64,000 nucleotides of DNA from Caballeronia sp. dw_276 (GTDB taxonomy: Bacteria; Pseudomonadota; Gammaproteobacteria; Burkholderiales; Burkholderiaceae): assembly GCF_018449635.1 (NCBI RefSeq), contig NZ_JAAVUV010000010.1:220748-284747 (forward strand). Direction: 5' to 3'. Positions 61,489 to 64,000 of the stretch are shown here, piece by piece (positions within the stretch are counted from its first letter, which is position 1; the number at the start of each line of letters is the position of its first letter). A model generated the notes under the pieces. The model did not search any database and was not told where the DNA came from. It saw only the letters and a program-made list of their open reading frames with translations. Both the position numbers and the translations under genes were made by a program.

Positions 61489-62876
61489 GCGGCCTCCGCG
61501 AGCGTTGTATCGAAGACGTTGAGCGTGCGTTCGGCGAGCAGCTTGAGTTCGTCGTCGCTGAGAATGTACGGCGGCATGAGGTACACGGTCGCGCCTATCG
61601 GACGCAACAATAGCTCTTGTTTCAAGGCATTTTCGAAAAAACGCCGCGAGAACGTGCGTGCTTGGACCGGGTCTTTGATGACGGCGTCGAACGCGAAGAT
61701 CGTGCCTTGTTGACGTACGTTTTTCACTTGCGCGTGATCGTGCAGCGGACTCAATGCGGCATGCAGCATCGACGATTTCCGGTGATTTTCTTCGATCACG
61801 TTTGCCGTGTCGAACAGATCCAAAGTCGCCAAAGCCGCGCGGCACGCAAGCGGATTTCCCGTGTACGAATGCGAGTGGAGGAAACCGCGTGTCATGTCGT
61901 CGTCGTAGAAAGCGGCGTAGATTTCGTCGCGCGTCAGCACGATCGACAACGGCAAATACCCGCCGCTGATTCCCTTCGATAAACACACAAAATCCGGCCA
62001 GATCCCGGCTTGCTCGCACGCAAAAAACGTCCCGGTGCGACCGCAGCCGACGGCGATTTCATCGGCGATGAGATGCACGCCGTAGTCGTCGCAAAGTGCG
62101 CGAAGACCCAACAAAAAGGAGGGGTCGTGCATTGCCATGCCGGCCGCGCACTGAACCAGCGGTTCGACAATCACGGCCGCAAGTTGCGACGCCTTGGCAT
62201 CGAACAATGTCTTCATGTCGGCAAGTGCGCGCTGTGCGACGTCGCGCGATGTCTCGCCTTCGCGTGCGTTGCGCGCATCGGGCGATGTCACCACGTGCGC
62301 ATTGCGAATCAGCGGATCGTAGGCGTCCTTGAACAATGCGACATCGGTTACGCCGAGCGCGCCGATGGTCTCGCCGTGATAGCTGTTCGCGAGGCACACG
62401 AACTCGCGTTTCTCGGCGTGGCCGCTGTTGCGCCAGAAATGGAAGCTCATCTTCAACGCAATTTCGACTGCCGATGCGCCATCGGATGCAAAGAAAGCGT
62501 GGCCCAGTGTGTGGTGCGTGAGCGCGTTCAAACGTTCCGCAAGCAGAACCGCCGGTTCGTGCGTACAGCCGGCGAGCATTGCGTGTTCGAGCGTGTCGAG
62601 CTGATCCTTCAGCGCAGCGTTGATGTGGGGATTTGCGTGGCCGAACAGGTTGACCCACCAGGAACTGATGGCATCGAGATATCGATTGCCTTGATGGTCA
62701 TACAGCCACGGACCCTTGCCGCGCGCGATGGGCACGAGCGGCGTGCGCTCGTGGTGCTTCATTTGCGTACACGGATGCCAAACGGCGCGAAGAGAGCGGG
62801 CAACCCAGTCATCGGCTGCGGGCGTGTGTTGATTGTTCAGATTCAAAACGACTCCATGGGAGCGGCTCGTCTGCAT
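61485..62876 (-). CDS. bioA: adenosylmethionine--8-amino-7-oxononanoate transaminase
   Basis: A 463-residue class III aminotransferase that uses SAM as amino donor to make 7,8-diaminopelargonate. VWHPCTQMKHHERTPLVPIA near residue 32 is the diagnostic BioA start. ISSWWVNLFGHANP near residue 70 follows. The PLP-Asp lies in LIADEIAVGCGRTG and the Schiff-base Lys301 in CLSKGISGGYLPL. It is the first gene of the biotin operon. An enoyl-CoA hydratase gene ends only 36 bases upstream, so the promoter is either in that short gap or further up. No BirA-like operator was recognised. Confidence 0.97.
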   Translation of the reverse strand: MQTSRSHGVVLNLNNQHTPAADDWVARSLRAVWHPCTQMKHHERTPLVPIARGKGPWLYDHQGNRYLDAISSWWVNLFGHANPHINAALKDQLDTLEHAMLAGCTHEPAVLLAERLNALTHHTLGHAFFASDGASAVEIALKMSFHFWRNSGHAEKREFVCLANSYHGETIGALGVTDVALFKDAYDPLIRNAHVVTSPDARNAREGETSRDVAQRALADMKTLFDAKASQLAAVIVEPLVQCAAGMAMHDPSFLLGLRALCDDYGVHLIADEIAVGCGRTGTFFACEQAGIWPDFVCLSKGISGGYLPLSIVLTRDEIYAAFYDDDMTRGFLHSHSYTGNPLACRAALATLDLFDTANVIEENHRKSSMLHAALSPLHDHAQVKNVRQQGTIFAFDAVIKDPVQARTFSRRFFENALKQELLLRPIGATVYLMPPYILSDDELKLLAERTLNVFDTTLAEAA

Positions 62877-62912
62877 TCCGAGAACAAGCTCAGGCGGCGC
62901 TCCCGATCACAT

Positions 62913-63707
62913 TCACGCAAGCCACGACGGCTTGCGTTTTTCCAGAAAACTGCGCACGCCGTCGCGGCCTTCGTCCGAGGCGCGAATGCGTGCAATACGG
63001 TCGGCGGTGTCCGAGATCAGCGTGTCGTCGATGGGTTTATCGGCGAAATCGACGACCAGTTGCTTGCATTCGCGCACCGCATTCGGACTGTTCGCGGCGA
63101 TGGCAGCGGCGACGGCGTCGACGGTGGCATCGAGCGTTTCGGCCGATACCACCTGATGCACGAGGCCGATGCGCAGTGCTTCGTTTGCGTCGATCCGCTC
63201 CGCCGTCACGAAATACCTGTGCGACGCCCGCGCCCCGATTGCCCGGATCACATAGGGCGCGATGGTCGCTGGCATCAGCCCGAGCTTCGCCTCCGAGAGA
63301 CAGAAATGCGCCGAATCCGCGGAAATCGCGATGTCCGCGACCGCCACGAGGCCCATTCCGCCTGCGTAGGCGTCGCCCTGAACGCGCGCGATCACTGGCT
63401 TGTTGCAGGTGTAGATGGTGTTGAGCATGGTTGCGAGACCGAGGGCATCGGCGCGATTTTCCGCGTCCGAATAGTCCGCCATGCGTTTCATCCAGTTGAG
63501 GTCGCCGCCGGCGCAAAACGCCGGGCCGTTCGCGGCGAGGATGATCACGCGGACGGACGCGTCATCGGCCAGGGCGCGAAACGCGGCGGTCAGTTCGACG
63601 ATGGTGGCGTCGTCGAAGGCGTTACGCACGTCCGGGCGATTGAGCGTGACGCGCGCCACGTGGCCATCGGCGGTGACGGTTATGCGCTGCAGATTCATAT
63701 CGGGCAT
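62913..63707 (-). CDS. enoyl-CoA hydratase/isomerase family protein
   Basis: A 264-residue crotonase-fold enzyme. NRPDVRNAFDDATIVELTAA near residue 20 and NGPAFCAGGDLNWMKRMADY near residue 60 hold the oxyanion-hole peptide. YAGGMGLVAVADIAISAD near residue 110 completes it, and FCLSEAKLGLMPATIAPYVI near residue 135 carries the second catalytic Glu. The LNWMKRM sequence is typical of methylglutaconyl-CoA hydratase (LiuC/AUH), which makes HMG-CoA in leucine catabolism, consistent with the HMG-CoA lyase at 53992. A second Met three codons in is an alternative start. It may be cotranscribed with bioA. Confidence 0.9.
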   Translation of the reverse strand: MPDMNLQRITVTADGHVARVTLNRPDVRNAFDDATIVELTAAFRALADDASVRVIILAANGPAFCAGGDLNWMKRMADYSDAENRADALGLATMLNTIYTCNKPVIARVQGDAYAGGMGLVAVADIAISADSAHFCLSEAKLGLMPATIAPYVIRAIGARASHRYFVTAERIDANEALRIGLVHQVVSAETLDATVDAVAAAIAANSPNAVRECKQLVVDFADKPIDDTLISDTADRIARIRASDEGRDGVRSFLEKRKPSWLA

Positions 63708-64000
63708 GGCGGGTTCGCGACGGGCGCGGCTCGGTGTTCGATGAGTATCGATTATCTCTAAATTTGTGGCGGGGGTTTTGATTTGAACGGAGGTGGAGGC
63801 CTCCGGCGGGCGTGGGACGCGGCGGGCGTTTTTGTCTTTGACGCTAACGTCGGTCTAATGGGGGGCTTTTGGGCGGGAATTGACGGGAAGTTAGGCGGGG
63901 GAGGTGGTTGTGGGGCGATTGTTCGTGAGGTGGGGGTTGATGCCGGGTTGCTGCTTTTTAGGCTACCGCGCGTTCGTTTTTAGCTGTTCTCTTTAGCACT
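63708..64000. other. G-run-rich terminal region
   Basis: The last 293 bases hold no supported gene. Seven runs of three to six G occur on the plus strand between 63860 and 63936; the first four (63860-63865, 63871-63873, 63875-63877, 63885-63887) have loops of five, one and seven bases and fit a G-quadruplex pattern. A short open frame across it is glycine-rich by composition and not credible. Confidence 0.5.

Noticed and set aside
61489..62019. In-frame N-terminal extension of bioF
   Set aside because: It overlaps the 3' part of bioA in another frame; the ATG at 61488 gives the family-standard start.
62010..63761. 583-codon plus-strand open frame opposite bioA and the enoyl-CoA hydratase
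   Set aside because: It spans two recognised genes and the spacer between them, and its product is arginine-rich without motifs.
63783..63983. 66-codon glycine-rich plus-strand frame at the right end
   Set aside because: Its composition reflects the G-runs; no ribosome site or family features.

Overview
The window looks like a chromosomal segment of a GC-rich betaproteobacterium of the Burkholderiaceae, most likely close to Caballeronia or Paraburkholderia. Supporting signs are the family-typical Gram-negative porin, the BpH3-type H-NS protein, a DUF3185 protein, the contiguous bioA-F-D-B operon, and the rsmI / yraN-diaA-dolP neighbourhood. Coding density is high on both strands. There are many 4-base ATGA overlaps, and convergent genes are often separated by bidirectional hairpin terminators. 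No insertion sequence, phage, CRISPR array or rRNA was seen. The only RNA gene recognised is a tRNA-Ala(CGC).

Layout. 0-6.7 kb: a mechanosensitive channel, an aldo/keto reductase, a ferredoxin-NADP reductase, an APC amino-acid permease and a lone XdhC-like protein. 6.7-11.2 kb: a glycosyltransferase-like gene, then two convergent PepSY membrane proteins, each preceded by a good Fur box, then SrkA kinase. 11.5-21.5 kb: two MFS exporters, a DUF1295 / cyclopropane-synthase-like pair, an amidase, a dienelactone hydrolase, a LivK-type binding protein and a HugZ-like protein. 21.9-30.3 kb: H-NS, a CDF metal exporter, an Lrp regulator, an MBL hydrolase / exonuclease pair, RlpA, rsmI and the divergent envelope/replication block yraN-diaA-dolP-cytochrome c, then tRNA-Ala. 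30.4-39.6 kb: a small hypothetical pair, a Na+/H+ antiporter, an EAL phosphodiesterase, a giant indolepyruvate ferredoxin oxidoreductase, a GST and two small conserved proteins.

39.6-45.5 kb holds two tightly coupled operons. One is LacI regulator / AGE-family sugar epimerase / PfkB sugar kinase, with repeated AAACGAGG elements upstream. The other is acyl-CoA dehydrogenase / PIG-L deacetylase / SAM methyltransferase, a gene set with no settled pathway. 45.8-51.8 kb: a bile-acid-symporter family transporter, a porin, a nitronate monooxygenase preceded by a perfect palindrome, and a fluoroacetate-dehalogenase-like hydrolase with every expected active-site residue. 51.9-55.9 kb is a five-gene leftward operon (GhrA, HMG-CoA lyase, YbaK, a DUF1289-MaoC fusion, an MBL hydrolase). 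56-58.4 kb: an RBBP9-like hydrolase, a sulfate-binding protein and a MazEF toxin-antitoxin pair. 58.4-62.9 kb is the biotin operon. The window closes with an enoyl-CoA hydratase and an unusual G-run-rich stretch.

The most interesting candidates for less-described biology are the acyl-CoA dehydrogenase / PIG-L / methyltransferase operon, the DUF1289-MaoC fusion inside its five-gene operon, the epimerase-kinase-LacI operon with its repeated operator-like sites, and the fluoroacetate-dehalogenase-like enzyme. All calls come from reading the sequence. No database search was run.
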